Positions 19,301 through 26,100 of a stretch of 32,483 bases of DNA are shown piece by piece. The stretch spans positions 1 to 32,483 of the forward strand of contig NZ_JACBXX010000146.1 of the NCBI RefSeq assembly GCF_013415245.1. The letters run 5' to 3'. Numbering within the stretch: the first letter of the stretch is position 1; the number at the start of each line of letters is the position of its first letter. The stretch comes from Streptococcus danieliae (GTDB lineage: Bacteria > Bacillota > Bacilli > Lactobacillales > Streptococcaceae). Position numbers and translations under genes: made by a program. The notes beneath the pieces are model-generated. The model had not been told where the DNA came from and did no database searches. It saw only the letters and a list, made by a program, of their open reading frames with translations.

Positions 19301-22300
19301 AAACTATCCAACCCCAACAGACCCAGCGATCGAAACGTTAACAGAAAATGTGAAACGTACGGTTCGCTATGTGGATGAATCTGGTAAGGTTATTGCAGAG
19401 GAAGTTGTTGATACTCTAGAATTTACACGTACAGGAACGATTAACCTAGCTACCGGCGAAATCACTCTAGGTGAGTGGACTCCAGCTACCGGCGATAGCT
19501 TTGACAATAAGAAATCACCAGTAGTTCCAGGTTACATCTTGAAAGATCCTAGCCAAGTAGAGGCAGGAGCTCATACAGGTGTGAAAGCAACTGATGGCGA
19601 CTATGTTGATTCAGTTGTTTATGTACCAGTTGGTAACTATGTTCCAGAATTCCCTCCAGGTGTAACTCCAGAGAAACCATGGACAGACGTTCCGTATGTA
19701 ACAGATCCATCGAACCCAGGAAACATTGTTCCACCTACTGATCCAAAACAACCTGCTATTCCATATGTACCAGGTTTGACCCCAGTAGATCCAGGAACAA
19801 AAGAACCATTGAAACCAGTTGATCCACAAGATCCAACTAAGGGTTACATCCCACCAGTTCCAACAACACCTACCGATGATACTAAGATTCCATACATCAA
19901 GAATGTTGTGGAAGATAAGGCTCAAATTATCTACCGTCTTGTAGATGAAGCTGGTAAGGTTGTCAATGCAGAATTGGCGAAATCTGATGTAATCAATGGT
20001 GAAGAAGGTCAAGAAATTCAGTACTCAACAGCAGCTACCTTGAAAGAGCTTTACCTCAAAGGTTACACTCTTGTGAAAGATGGCTTTGTACCAGGTACTA
20101 AGTTTGACGGACAAGAAGGAATCGATACCTTCTACGTTGATCTGAAAGCAATTGTAATTCCAGTAACTCCAGAAAAACCAGTTGAACCAAATAAACCGGT
20201 TGATCCAGCGACACCAGAATTACCTAAGAACCCAGATCCAACAGATCCAACAACTCCAAACTATCCAACCCCAACAGACCCAGCGATCGAAACGTTAACA
20301 GAAAATGTGAAACGTACGGTTCGCTATGTGGATGAATCTGGTAAGGTTATTGCAGAGGAAGTTGTTGATACTCTAGAATTTACACGTACAGGAACGATTA
20401 ACCTAGCTACCGGCGAAATCACTCTAGGTGAGTGGACTCCAGCTACCGGTGATAGCTTTGACAGTAAGAAATCACCAGTAGTTCCAGGTTACATCTTGAA
20501 AGATCCTAGCCAAGTAGAGGCAGGAGCTCATACAGGTGTGAAAGCAACTGATGGCGACTATGTTGATTCAGTTGTTTATGTACCAGTTGGTAACTATGTT
20601 CCAGAATTCCCTCCAGGTGTAACTCCAGAGAAACCATGGACAGACGTTCCGTATGTAACAGATCCATCGAACCCAGGAAACATTGTTCCACCTACTGATC
20701 CAAAACAACCTGCAATTCCACATATTCCAGGTTTGACCCCAGTAGATCCAGGGACAAAAGAACCATTGAAACCAGTTGATCCACAAGATCCAACTAAGGG
20801 TTACATCCCACCGGTTCCAACAACACCTACAGATAATACGAAGATTCCATATGTACGCAATATGTCATCTGCACAATTTGTTTACCGTGTTGTCGGTCAA
20901 GATGGAACGACTGTTGTTCGTGAACTTGAGAAATCTCCTGTTCTTGAAGGAGCAATTGATGATCCAATCAATTACTCAACAGCAGATACTATCGCTAAAT
21001 ACAAACGCCTTGGTTATGTTCTTGTGAAAGATGGCTTTGTACCAGGTGGTCGCTTCACTCAAGATGGCGCTGTTTACCACGTTGACTTGAAAGAATTGAT
21101 CATTCCTGTTACACCAGAAAAACCACAAGAACCAAACAAACCAACAGATCCAACAGATCCAAATTCACCAGTTTACCCACCAATTGAAAATAAAGACATT
21201 GTGAAGTTGACTGAGGAAGTGAAACGTGACGTGAAATACTATGTTCGCGATACAAATGGAAACTTTACGAAGATTCCAGAAATGGAAATCCCAACTAAGG
21301 AAGACACCCTCCGCTTCCGTCGTGAAGGAACTGTTAATCTTGTAACAGGCGAAAATACTCTCGGTGAGTGGGTTGCTCTTGATGGAACATCCTTCAATGC
21401 CTATGTATCACCAGTTTATAAGGGTCATATCCTTGTAAATGCGGCAGATGCTATGAAGGGTGCTCACACAGGTATCACAGCAACTTCAGCAGACATTCAT
21501 GATGAAGTTGTCTATGCGAAACTTGCAAATTATATCCCTGAATTCCCAGCGGATATGCCAGAGAAACCATGGACAGAGGTACCATATACCAACGATCCAA
21601 CAGATCCAGGTAAGATTGTTCCTCCTGAAAATCCAGCTCAACCAAACATTCCTTATGTACCAGGATTTGAACCTCAAATTCCGTTGAAACCAGTTGATCC
21701 ACAAGATCCAACTAAGGGTTATATCCCTCCAGTTCCGGCGGATCCAACTAAGCCAACCGTTGTTCCATTTGCACGCATTGACAAAGCACAAATTGTCTAC
21801 CGTGAAGTGAAACAAGATGGCACTACAGTTGTCCGTGAACTTGAAAGCTCAGCGGTTATGGAAGGTACTCAATCACAAGTAATCAACTACTCAACAGCTG
21901 ACACTATTGTTAAGTATGTGAAACGTGGTTACGAACTTGTGAGAGATGGTTTCGTTTCAGGAACACACTTCGACGGTAAAGATGGAGTAGACATCTACTA
22001 CGTAGACTTTAAAGCGAAGGTTATCCCTGTAACGCCAGAAAAACCAGTAGATCCTAACAAGCCAGTTGACCCAACTGATCCAAATACACCAAACTATCCA
22101 AATCCAGATAAGGATGACATCCTCAAGTTGACTAAGGAAGTTAGCCGTGAGGTTCGTTACTATGTTCGTGCAGAAGATGGAAGCTTGAAAGAGGTTCCAG
22201 CATCTGAAGCACCAATGCATCGTGATGTACTCCGCTTCCGTCGTGAGGGAACCATCAATTTGGTGACTGGTGAAACAACTCTTGGTGATTGGGTAGCACA

Positions 22301-22925
22301 AGATGGTACAGCATTCGGAAACTACAAAACTCCAGTCTATAAAGGTCATGTCCTTGTAGATCCTTCTCAAGTGGAAGTCGGAGCTCATACAGGTATTACA
22401 GCTGATTCAGCAGATATCCTTGATAAAGTTATGTATGTTCCAATTGCAAGCTATGTTCCAGAGTTCCCTCCAGGAGTAACTCCAGAGAATCCATGGACAG
22501 AGCTACCATATACGAACGATCCAAATGATCCAAGTAAACTCGTTCCGCCAACGGATCCAAGTCAACCAGCTATTCCACATGTTCCAGGCTTGGTACCAGT
22601 TGATCCAGATACTCGTGAGCCATTGAAACCAGTTGATCCAAATGATCCAACTAAAGGTTACATTCCACCAGTACCAAAAGATCCAACTAAACCAACTGCA
22701 ATTCCTTATGTTGAGGTTCCAAAACCTGAGCCTAAGCCAGAGCCTAAACCTCAACCAAAACCTGCACCTCAACCAGAACCTGTAGCACCAGCTCAACCTG
22801 AGGCACCAGCGCCAGCACTTCCTGAAACTGGTACTGAAGATGCTGCTGGAGCAACAGCTCTAGGTATCCTAGGTCTCCTAGCAGGATTTGGAATTATCGG
22901 ACGTCGTCGTAAAGACGAAGAATAG
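10308..22925 (+). CDS. Giant LPETG-anchored adhesin with beta-helix head and ~10 mucin-binding repeat pairs
   Basis: A 4205-aa cell-wall protein. The signal peptide (1-39) carries [10 protein letters not shown], the YSIRK-G/S motif linked to secretion at the division septum. Residues ~40-155 are low-complexity Ala/Ser/Thr/Glu. Residues ~160-690 resemble the pectate-lyase-like adhesive (right-handed beta-helix) domain, with many short Val/Ile strands and Asn/Gly turns. Residues ~690-1000 are a linker region I cannot assign. From ~1000 to ~4135 come about ten modules, each with a MucBP_2-like domain (AQVIYRVVSADG... YYVDV), a Pro-rich linker, a Mub-B2-like domain (RTVRYVDQNG... REGTINLVTGETTLG) and a DPTKGYIPP linker. 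The end has PEPKPEPKP repeats, LPETG at 4171-4175, a hydrophobic stretch and RRRKDEE, a sortase A substrate. Mucin or glycan binding is inferred from family. AAAGGAGAAGAAAGG precedes the ATG. No frameshift. Confidence 0.93.
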   Translation: MKKHLFDRSVQRFSIRKYSFGAASVLLGTLLFAGQSVQAEEAAASESSESNTSASAGSSSDATPEAASDASTYNAEPAVLASEAPVAAPASSETSTASSEAATSNSSATVEDNTATVTAATNVEEEKTEEKVEESKEVEVAKPATPARTSAFRAATAPEAATVVTNWDQFVSALSNASVTDIKVQGQIFAPDTVNGITNGNGSSEAANAKTKSVDRTLSLAIANRALNIYGDGANSGIDFRSYSIKPTAGAVGDILFSNLSIYSANSKGPIDLSQVSASKVTFEDVKSEGVMFGGGQNTTVVIKGNTTSNLADSYTSLAGGTQYVQMNVPHNGLYAEGESNEDKKQPRGAKQATRRAANIHSAKNVIVESDATFTLNRASEGDGISLPSNSVVEVKDKGSMTINMNTSSDTSNPARYHNAAIFMPQNGTVKTGKESKLAINSSIGQAISIGVRRPGDTVTDANRFGGYGIRNTTKITGSSATISIGEEATATFTGRDSIITGHNATFTSGEKSKVDFKNKGRGVAMDLGDNSHILFGKHSNNVFESDGKAPYNGNGAASGSYDGYNYIGVNEQGTITVDDHARFIVVAKNRNGSQKIGNEYDDLISLDSQKGTATKPLFVANQGSITDIRDDNNNFYAELISVPLGATKNVVFRIDTPLYFSLQRYSTPEGQQVGDPNGKLPNSTPQGFNPPPAGTPNLVYGNTKGTKMEFVIDNSLGIDSYTVYARNEGTHRAPLQKDTSKQNSVWANIKQGDVALDGFGGPITVSGSDPSIRLANSPGGILPVEPNTSKDRSYDIDVATQNSHSVWVPNGTKINPLAKHTNTVEYYVKQADGSLVPLSQFVAGEKDSVTERSDWERKMDIVLDVEAMKQRFANTVIDSGNTFLKEYAKIPYSPKADTGWTLTANSETKNTYSTLNKSLSGYVATITESNVPNLQSLVGQRGQGESVHAVLDASNITDTILTDSNGKKVVSDSYWKDFNDTGFPENYLTKVVFELTDTAKVVYRNTANPANPVVLSDSGSLDGAAGESVPYTADQVRAKLEEYKKAGYELVTDGYTGYTYNEATKSFERTGTTVPTFDGVDGEQVFNVDLKPRVVPITPEKPVDPSKPVDPTDPTSPNYPNPDNPEALKLTEDVKRTVRYVDQNGNVVSPEVVDNLGFKREGTINLVTGETTLGDWTPTTGDNFENKKSPVVKGFVLVDPNQVDAGSHESVKATDPDYVDTVTYKPISRYVPEFPEGSTPTNPWTEVPYVNDPTDPSKIVPPTDETQRIPYIEGMVPTNPADGSPLQPVDQNDPTKGYIPPAPTDSGVETKIPYKSVADQAQVIYRVVSADGKTVVNPEVATSGLLDGTAGAEITYSTTAALKDLYLKGYKLSENSTVEGNKYRSGLTFDGQNGVDTYYVDVTPIIVPVTPTTPVTPDQPVDPNKVPELPKNPDPTDPSTPNYPQDPDPNKPKDPNKPSLSNPEVLNLTEDVKRTVKYVDESGKELSPDVVNTLGFTRTGTVNLATGETTLNDWVATDGTDFKDATSPVIPGYILKDPSQKEAGAHTGVQATDEDLEDRVVYVPVSKYVPSFPGVPEEDKPNNPWNEVPYKEDPTDPTKLVPPTDPTQVIPYIPEFEPTIPLQPVDPNDPTKGYIPPSPEDPTKVTEIPFVRIDAAVVVYNYVDQDGKTLIKELERSTEFKGKKGDVIGTDGVAYTTAETIAKYKKLGYELVNDGFPAGATFDGTKGTDTYYVSFKAKLAPVTPDKPVDPNNPVDPNDPDSPNYPDPTDPDSKDPSKMLKDVTRVIQYLEQGTETVLSGEVSDKVSFRREGVVNLVTGEVVWNQEGWQPATAEFTNRTSPAIPGYHLVDASQFEYGAHAGITNASENIVDKVYYAKNPDPDKIAVQLVYREVKEDGTTVVKQLEASDQMTGNQGDDVPYTQDQVNEIVAKYHAQGYKLVKNGYPTGAKFDGEPGSATNYFVDLTPIIIPITPENPVDPTKPVDPKTPGYPDPEDPNPPVYPTPDKEEALKLTEEVKRTIRYVDQDGKVVAAEVVDSLNFRREGTINLVTGETTLGEWTAVSGNGFNDKTSPVVTGYVLVNQEQKEAGAHTGVQATDEDYLDVVAYKPISKYVPKFPDGSTPTDPWTEVPYVNDPTDPSKIVPPTDETQRIPYVEGFVPTDPTDGSPLQPVDPNDPSKGYIPPAPTNPGVETTIPYVEVDKPVDPDAKDDQAQVIYRVVSADGTSIVNEQIATSGILNGKEGARITYSTAATLKDLYLKGYTLSSNSTVAGEKYRAGLTFDGKDGVDTYYVDVTAIVVPVTPEKPVEPNKPVDPETPELPKNPDPTDPTTPNYPDPDKTDILKLEEEVLRTVRYYIRGKDGQLTEMTAEQAAMKSDTLRFRREGTINLATGETVLQNWVALDGSAFGAYTSPSVPGYVLENASQLQAGAHNGISADSADIHDQVIYVPVGNYVPKFPDGSTPTDPWSEVPYVADPSKPTDIVPPTDPKQPAIPYVPGMTPVDPETNEPLKPVNPDNPGQGYIPPVPTSPTTDTEIPYVKNPTPEVKEDQARVIYRVVDESGAVVNPSLRDSGLIVGREGEEIKYSTAPTLKELYLEGYTLVKDGFTAGAKYDGQDGVDLYYVDVKAIVIPVTPEKPVEPSKPVDPETPELPKNPDPTDPTTPNYPDPEKPKDPNVEPSTDIFKLEEEVVRTVGYYVRGKDGQLTEMPANLAAMKSDTLRFRREGTINLATGATTLKNWVAVDGSAFGAYTSPSIPGYVLENASQLQAGAHNGITADSADIHDQVVYVPVGNYVPEFPPGVTPEKPWTDVPYVTDPSKPTDIVPPTDPKQPAIPHIPGLTPVDPGTKEPLKPVDPQDPTKGYIPPVPTTPTDDTKIPYIKNVVEDKAQIIYRLVDEAGKVVNAELAKSDVINGEEGQEIQYSTAATLKELYLKGYTLVKDGFVPGTKFDGQEGIDTFYVDLKAIVIPVTPEKPVEPNKPVDPATPELPKNPDPTDPTTPNYPTPTDPAIETLTENVKRTVRYVDESGKVIAEEVVDTLEFTRTGTINLATGEITLGEWTPATGDSFDNKKSPVVPGYILKDPSQVEAGAHTGVKATDGDYVDSVVYVPVGNYVPEFPPGVTPEKPWTDVPYVTDPSNPGNIVPPTDPKQPAIPYVPGLTPVDPGTKEPLKPVDPQDPTKGYIPPVPTTPTDDTKIPYIKNVVEDKAQIIYRLVDEAGKVVNAELAKSDVINGEEGQEIQYSTAATLKELYLKGYTLVKDGFVPGTKFDGQEGIDTFYVDLKAIVIPVTPEKPVEPNKPVDPATPELPKNPDPTDPTTPNYPTPTDPAIETLTENVKRTVRYVDESGKVIAEEVVDTLEFTRTGTINLATGEITLGEWTPATGDSFDSKKSPVVPGYILKDPSQVEAGAHTGVKATDGDYVDSVVYVPVGNYVPEFPPGVTPEKPWTDVPYVTDPSNPGNIVPPTDPKQPAIPHIPGLTPVDPGTKEPLKPVDPQDPTKGYIPPVPTTPTDNTKIPYVRNMSSAQFVYRVVGQDGTTVVRELEKSPVLEGAIDDPINYSTADTIAKYKRLGYVLVKDGFVPGGRFTQDGAVYHVDLKELIIPVTPEKPQEPNKPTDPTDPNSPVYPPIENKDIVKLTEEVKRDVKYYVRDTNGNFTKIPEMEIPTKEDTLRFRREGTVNLVTGENTLGEWVALDGTSFNAYVSPVYKGHILVNAADAMKGAHTGITATSADIHDEVVYAKLANYIPEFPADMPEKPWTEVPYTNDPTDPGKIVPPENPAQPNIPYVPGFEPQIPLKPVDPQDPTKGYIPPVPADPTKPTVVPFARIDKAQIVYREVKQDGTTVVRELESSAVMEGTQSQVINYSTADTIVKYVKRGYELVRDGFVSGTHFDGKDGVDIYYVDFKAKVIPVTPEKPVDPNKPVDPTDPNTPNYPNPDKDDILKLTKEVSREVRYYVRAEDGSLKEVPASEAPMHRDVLRFRREGTINLVTGETTLGDWVAQDGTAFGNYKTPVYKGHVLVDPSQVEVGAHTGITADSADILDKVMYVPIASYVPEFPPGVTPENPWTELPYTNDPNDPSKLVPPTDPSQPAIPHVPGLVPVDPDTREPLKPVDPNDPTKGYIPPVPKDPTKPTAIPYVEVPKPEPKPEPKPQPKPAPQPEPVAPAQPEAPAPALPETGTEDAAGATALGILGLLAGFGIIGRRRKDEE
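13303..22710 (+). repeat. Tandem array of ~10 MucBP_2/Mub-B2-like coding modules
   Basis: MucBP_2-like domains begin near 13303, 14266, 15271, 15958, 16936, 17947, 18958, 19915, 20869 and 21781. Mub-B2-like domains begin near 13690, 14704, 15637, 16333, 17329, 18352, 19330, 20287, 21199 and 22120. Typical spacing is about 960-1010 bp. The module around 15637-15958 is shorter: it lacks the YVPEFP...GYIPP linker, and its B2 domain runs straight into the next MucBP_2. B2 domains fall into two types, VRYVDxxG and RYYxRGKDG with a longer insert. Confidence 0.85.
18840..20714 (+). repeat. Near-identical 957-bp tandem duplication within the adhesin gene
   Basis: The segment from about 18840 to 19757 recurs at 19797 to 20714 with a 957-bp (319-codon) period. 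Only isolated differences are seen by eye, for example GGCGAT/GGTGAT near 19492 and Asn/Ser in SFDNKKSP versus SFDSKKSP. The linker copies at both edges differ slightly (PAIPHIPG or PAIPYVPG). This is far closer than any other pair of modules, so it is a recent duplication or gene conversion. Confidence 0.88.
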
Positions 22926-23008
22926 TTGACAGGTACGTACTAGATAAGAGTATTTACAGTATGAGTAAAAGTGGGAAATTTCCCTAGTCTGTTTAAATGA
23001 TTTCCCCT

Positions 23009-23037
23009 CCCTCTCCTATTTTAGGAGAGGGTTTTTT
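23009..23037 (+). terminator. Terminator after the giant adhesin gene
   Basis: A 9-bp perfect stem (CCCTCTCCT at 23009-23017 with 23023-23031), a 5-nt loop and TTTTTT lie about 85 bp after the stop codon. Confidence 0.88.
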
Positions 23038-23089
23038 CTTTGTGAAAATAGGTTTTAGGCATGGACTTTTCTGACTTTTTCTACTAAAA

Positions 23090-23095
23090 TATAAT
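23090..23095 (+). promoter_or_regulatory. -10 element of the second surface-protein gene
   Basis: A consensus TATAAT stands 57 bp before the ATG at 23152. No clear -35 lies at 17 bp (TTTTCT at 23067-23072). Together with the terminator upstream it indicates separate transcription from the giant gene. Confidence 0.5.
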
Positions 23096-23151
23096 ATGTG
23101 ATTCTTTTGAAAAATCCGAGGATTTTCAGAAGAGGAAAGGAGTTTTAATGT

Positions 23152-26100
23152 ATGAAAAATGAACCGTTTACCAAAACTGTTCAACGCTTTTCTATTCGGA
23201 AATATTCTATTGGGGCAACCTCTGTCTTTTTAGGGTCCGTTCTGTTTGGGGGTGGGTCTGTCCAAGCTGAGGAGACTCAGACTCTGGGGGATCAATCAAG
23301 TTTTATGGGTGTGGAGACACCACAAGAGACTGATACTCAGATGTTAGTGGAGGAGTCATCCTTAGTCTATTCTGCGGAAGCTTCACTGAATCAATCTGTC
23401 CCAGAAGTTTCAGAGGTTCCGGTTCCAGCAGTAGTGGTTACGAAAGCAGCAAAGCAGGAGACAGTTCCGACTGAGTTAATGGTTGAGCCTGTCCCAGTTT
23501 TGAAAGACACCGCAAGGGCTAAGATTGAACCGGTAGTTGGACCAACCTCCTCATTCGTGGAGAATGAAGGTTGGGCTGCCCAGCCGAACTCTTTTAGCGA
23601 TAGAGCTGCTCAAACAAGTCCAGAGCAGAAACCAGTATCAGGGCTTCGAATGGCTGGTTCAGCAGGAGAGCGAGTAGCGTTTTTGGCAACGGAAGTTCCT
23701 TCGACTGCTCTTAAGACTCCTATTAATTTGAGCGTAAATGGTTTCACCCCCAATGTTGTTGATCCTAACTACATTGTAGAAATCTATGGTGGAACTTATT
23801 TTGATCGTTTTGCCAATAATGGAAATCAAATTATTCTACGTCAGATTGATTGGAATAAATTTAAAGGGAGTGGCTTTTCCACCGAGTACAACCGAGAAGG
23901 GAATTCTGGGAATTACATGCTTTGGTTTGAGAATCCAGATTTCTACAATAACATTGAGAGTATTAAGATCAAGACGGATTCAATCTATGATATTGATGAG
24001 GCGTTCACACCAAGTCAGAATAACCAATTGTGGACAATTCCCGTTCTCAAACGCTTTGTCAGTTTTCCCGATGATCCGAATGTGGCCTCCGATGCAACAT
24101 CTTTTCCGGTAACGATTACTCTCAAGGGAGGGAAGACCCTGTCGGATTTGGTCGGAAATCAAGCGGTTACCTTCGGTTCAACCTTTGTAAGTGGGGATAA
24201 CTATGACTTCGTCTTTAATATCAATCGTGTTGTGTTGGACACCTTGAATGGAGCCTGGTTCGCGGTAGACATGCCTAACTATGAGGCGACCCTTGCGGAC
24301 AAAGCTGTGGAGAGTATATTTTCAGATACAAAAAATCGGAAGATGGAATCGTCCCAAAGCAATCAAGAAGTCTCTGAGTTGTTACCAATCGTTGTTGAAA
24401 ATGGTCAAGTAGTGGGGTTTAAATTCATCACACGGTATGAGCTGGTTAAGGGGCGCAGTGTATTAACCGAGCCAGAGGGAACTATTCCTTATATTGTTCA
24501 GAAACTTCCCCAAGAACTAATGAGCTTGGTGGATACTAAGAATGTACACTTGTATGCGTCCAATGCTGGAGGAGTTAAAATTGGCCAGGGGATTCCATTG
24601 GTTGTGAATAGGAGTGGTTTAGTCAATACTAAAGATACGCCAGCTATTAGCCTTGAGGGTGTAATCAGCCAGCAAGAAGCCGAGAGTAAACGGCAAAAAT
24701 TGGCTCCTATTTTTACACCGATCATTGAGGAAGTCAAAACGCCAAGCGTAACTTTAAGCGATTATTATGAGCCAGCAGCCTATACGATTGAATACAATTT
24801 TCAAACCCCACTTAGCCGAGAAGCCTTTGCGGCGGTCGTTGATGGGATTGCCAAGAAAACAGGAGCATCCGCTTTAGCCGAAACCTGGAAAGAACGTGGT
24901 GCTCATCAAGGCTCTAATCAGACACAGGGTATTATGCGCAACACCTACTCCAATACTTATGTGGATCGCAGTATCCTAAATGTTGAGAATAAATTGGTTG
25001 GTCGCATGCGCCAAGCTGATCTATATGAAATTCATTATCCAAGTGTAGAAGTCCAAGTTGGTAAGTCGGGGCTGGCGGAACAAACAGGTCAAGTTCCTGC
25101 AGGAACATCCTTCAAAGTTCTGACAAGTAACGCTTCACAAGTTACATTTGATAATCAAGGAACAGCGACTATCCTCCTTCCAGAAACCGAGAAGTTAGGG
25201 GAGACAGTCTATACGATTCTCGCAACTTATCCAGATGGTTCAACGGATCGGAAGGTCTTGACGGTTAATCGGATTGCAGCCAAAAATGAAGAAGCAGATA
25301 ACTACAATCCAAGCTACAACCCAGCAAGTGTAGAAGCTGGAGAGCAAGTTATCCTAACAGGCAAGGACTTACCAACGAGTGCTATTTACAGTGTTGTTGG
25401 TCCTGGTATGACAGTTGACGCTCAAGGTCGTGTGACCGTAGTTGTCCCAGCGGATACCCCATCAGGTAGTCTGTCTGGTAGCGTAACGGTTCATTACAGC
25501 GATGGTTCGCAGGATGTTGTGCTAGTGACGGTACAAGTGACTGCTCGTCCAGAAGCAGAGAAATACAACCCAAGCTATGACAGTGCAAGTGTGCAAGCCG
25601 GCGACCAAGTTGTTCTCACAGGTAAGAACTTACCAGCGAGCGCTACTTACAGTGTTGTCGGCTCGGGAATGGCCGTCGATGCTCAAGGTCGTGTGACGGT
25701 AGTTGTCCCAGCGGATGCCCCATCAGGTGGTCTGTCTGGTAGTGTTACAGTTCGTTATAGCGATGGTTCGCAGGATGTTGTGCCAGTGACGGTACAAGTG
25801 ACTGCTCGTCCAGAAGCAGAGAAATATAATCCAAGCTATGACAGTGCAAGTGTGCAAGCCGGCGACCAAGTTGTTCTCACAGGTAAGAACTTGCCAGTAA
25901 GCGCTACTTACAGTGTTGTCGGCTCGGGAATGGCCGTCGATGCTCAAGGTCGTGTGACGGTAGTTATCCCAGTGGATGCCCCATCAGGTAGTCTGTCTGG
26001 TAGCGTCACAGTTCGTTATAGCGATGGTTCGCAGGATGTTGTGCCAGTAACGGTACAAGTGACTGCTAAGCCAGAAGCAGAGAAATATAACCCAAGCTAC

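Noticed and set aside
10308-22925. Many antisense and alternative-frame ORFs rich in Trp/Ile inside the giant adhesin gene
   Set aside because: They arise from the repeated GATCCA/CCA codons of the Pro-rich linkers read in other frames; the same shadow ORFs recur at the repeat period.
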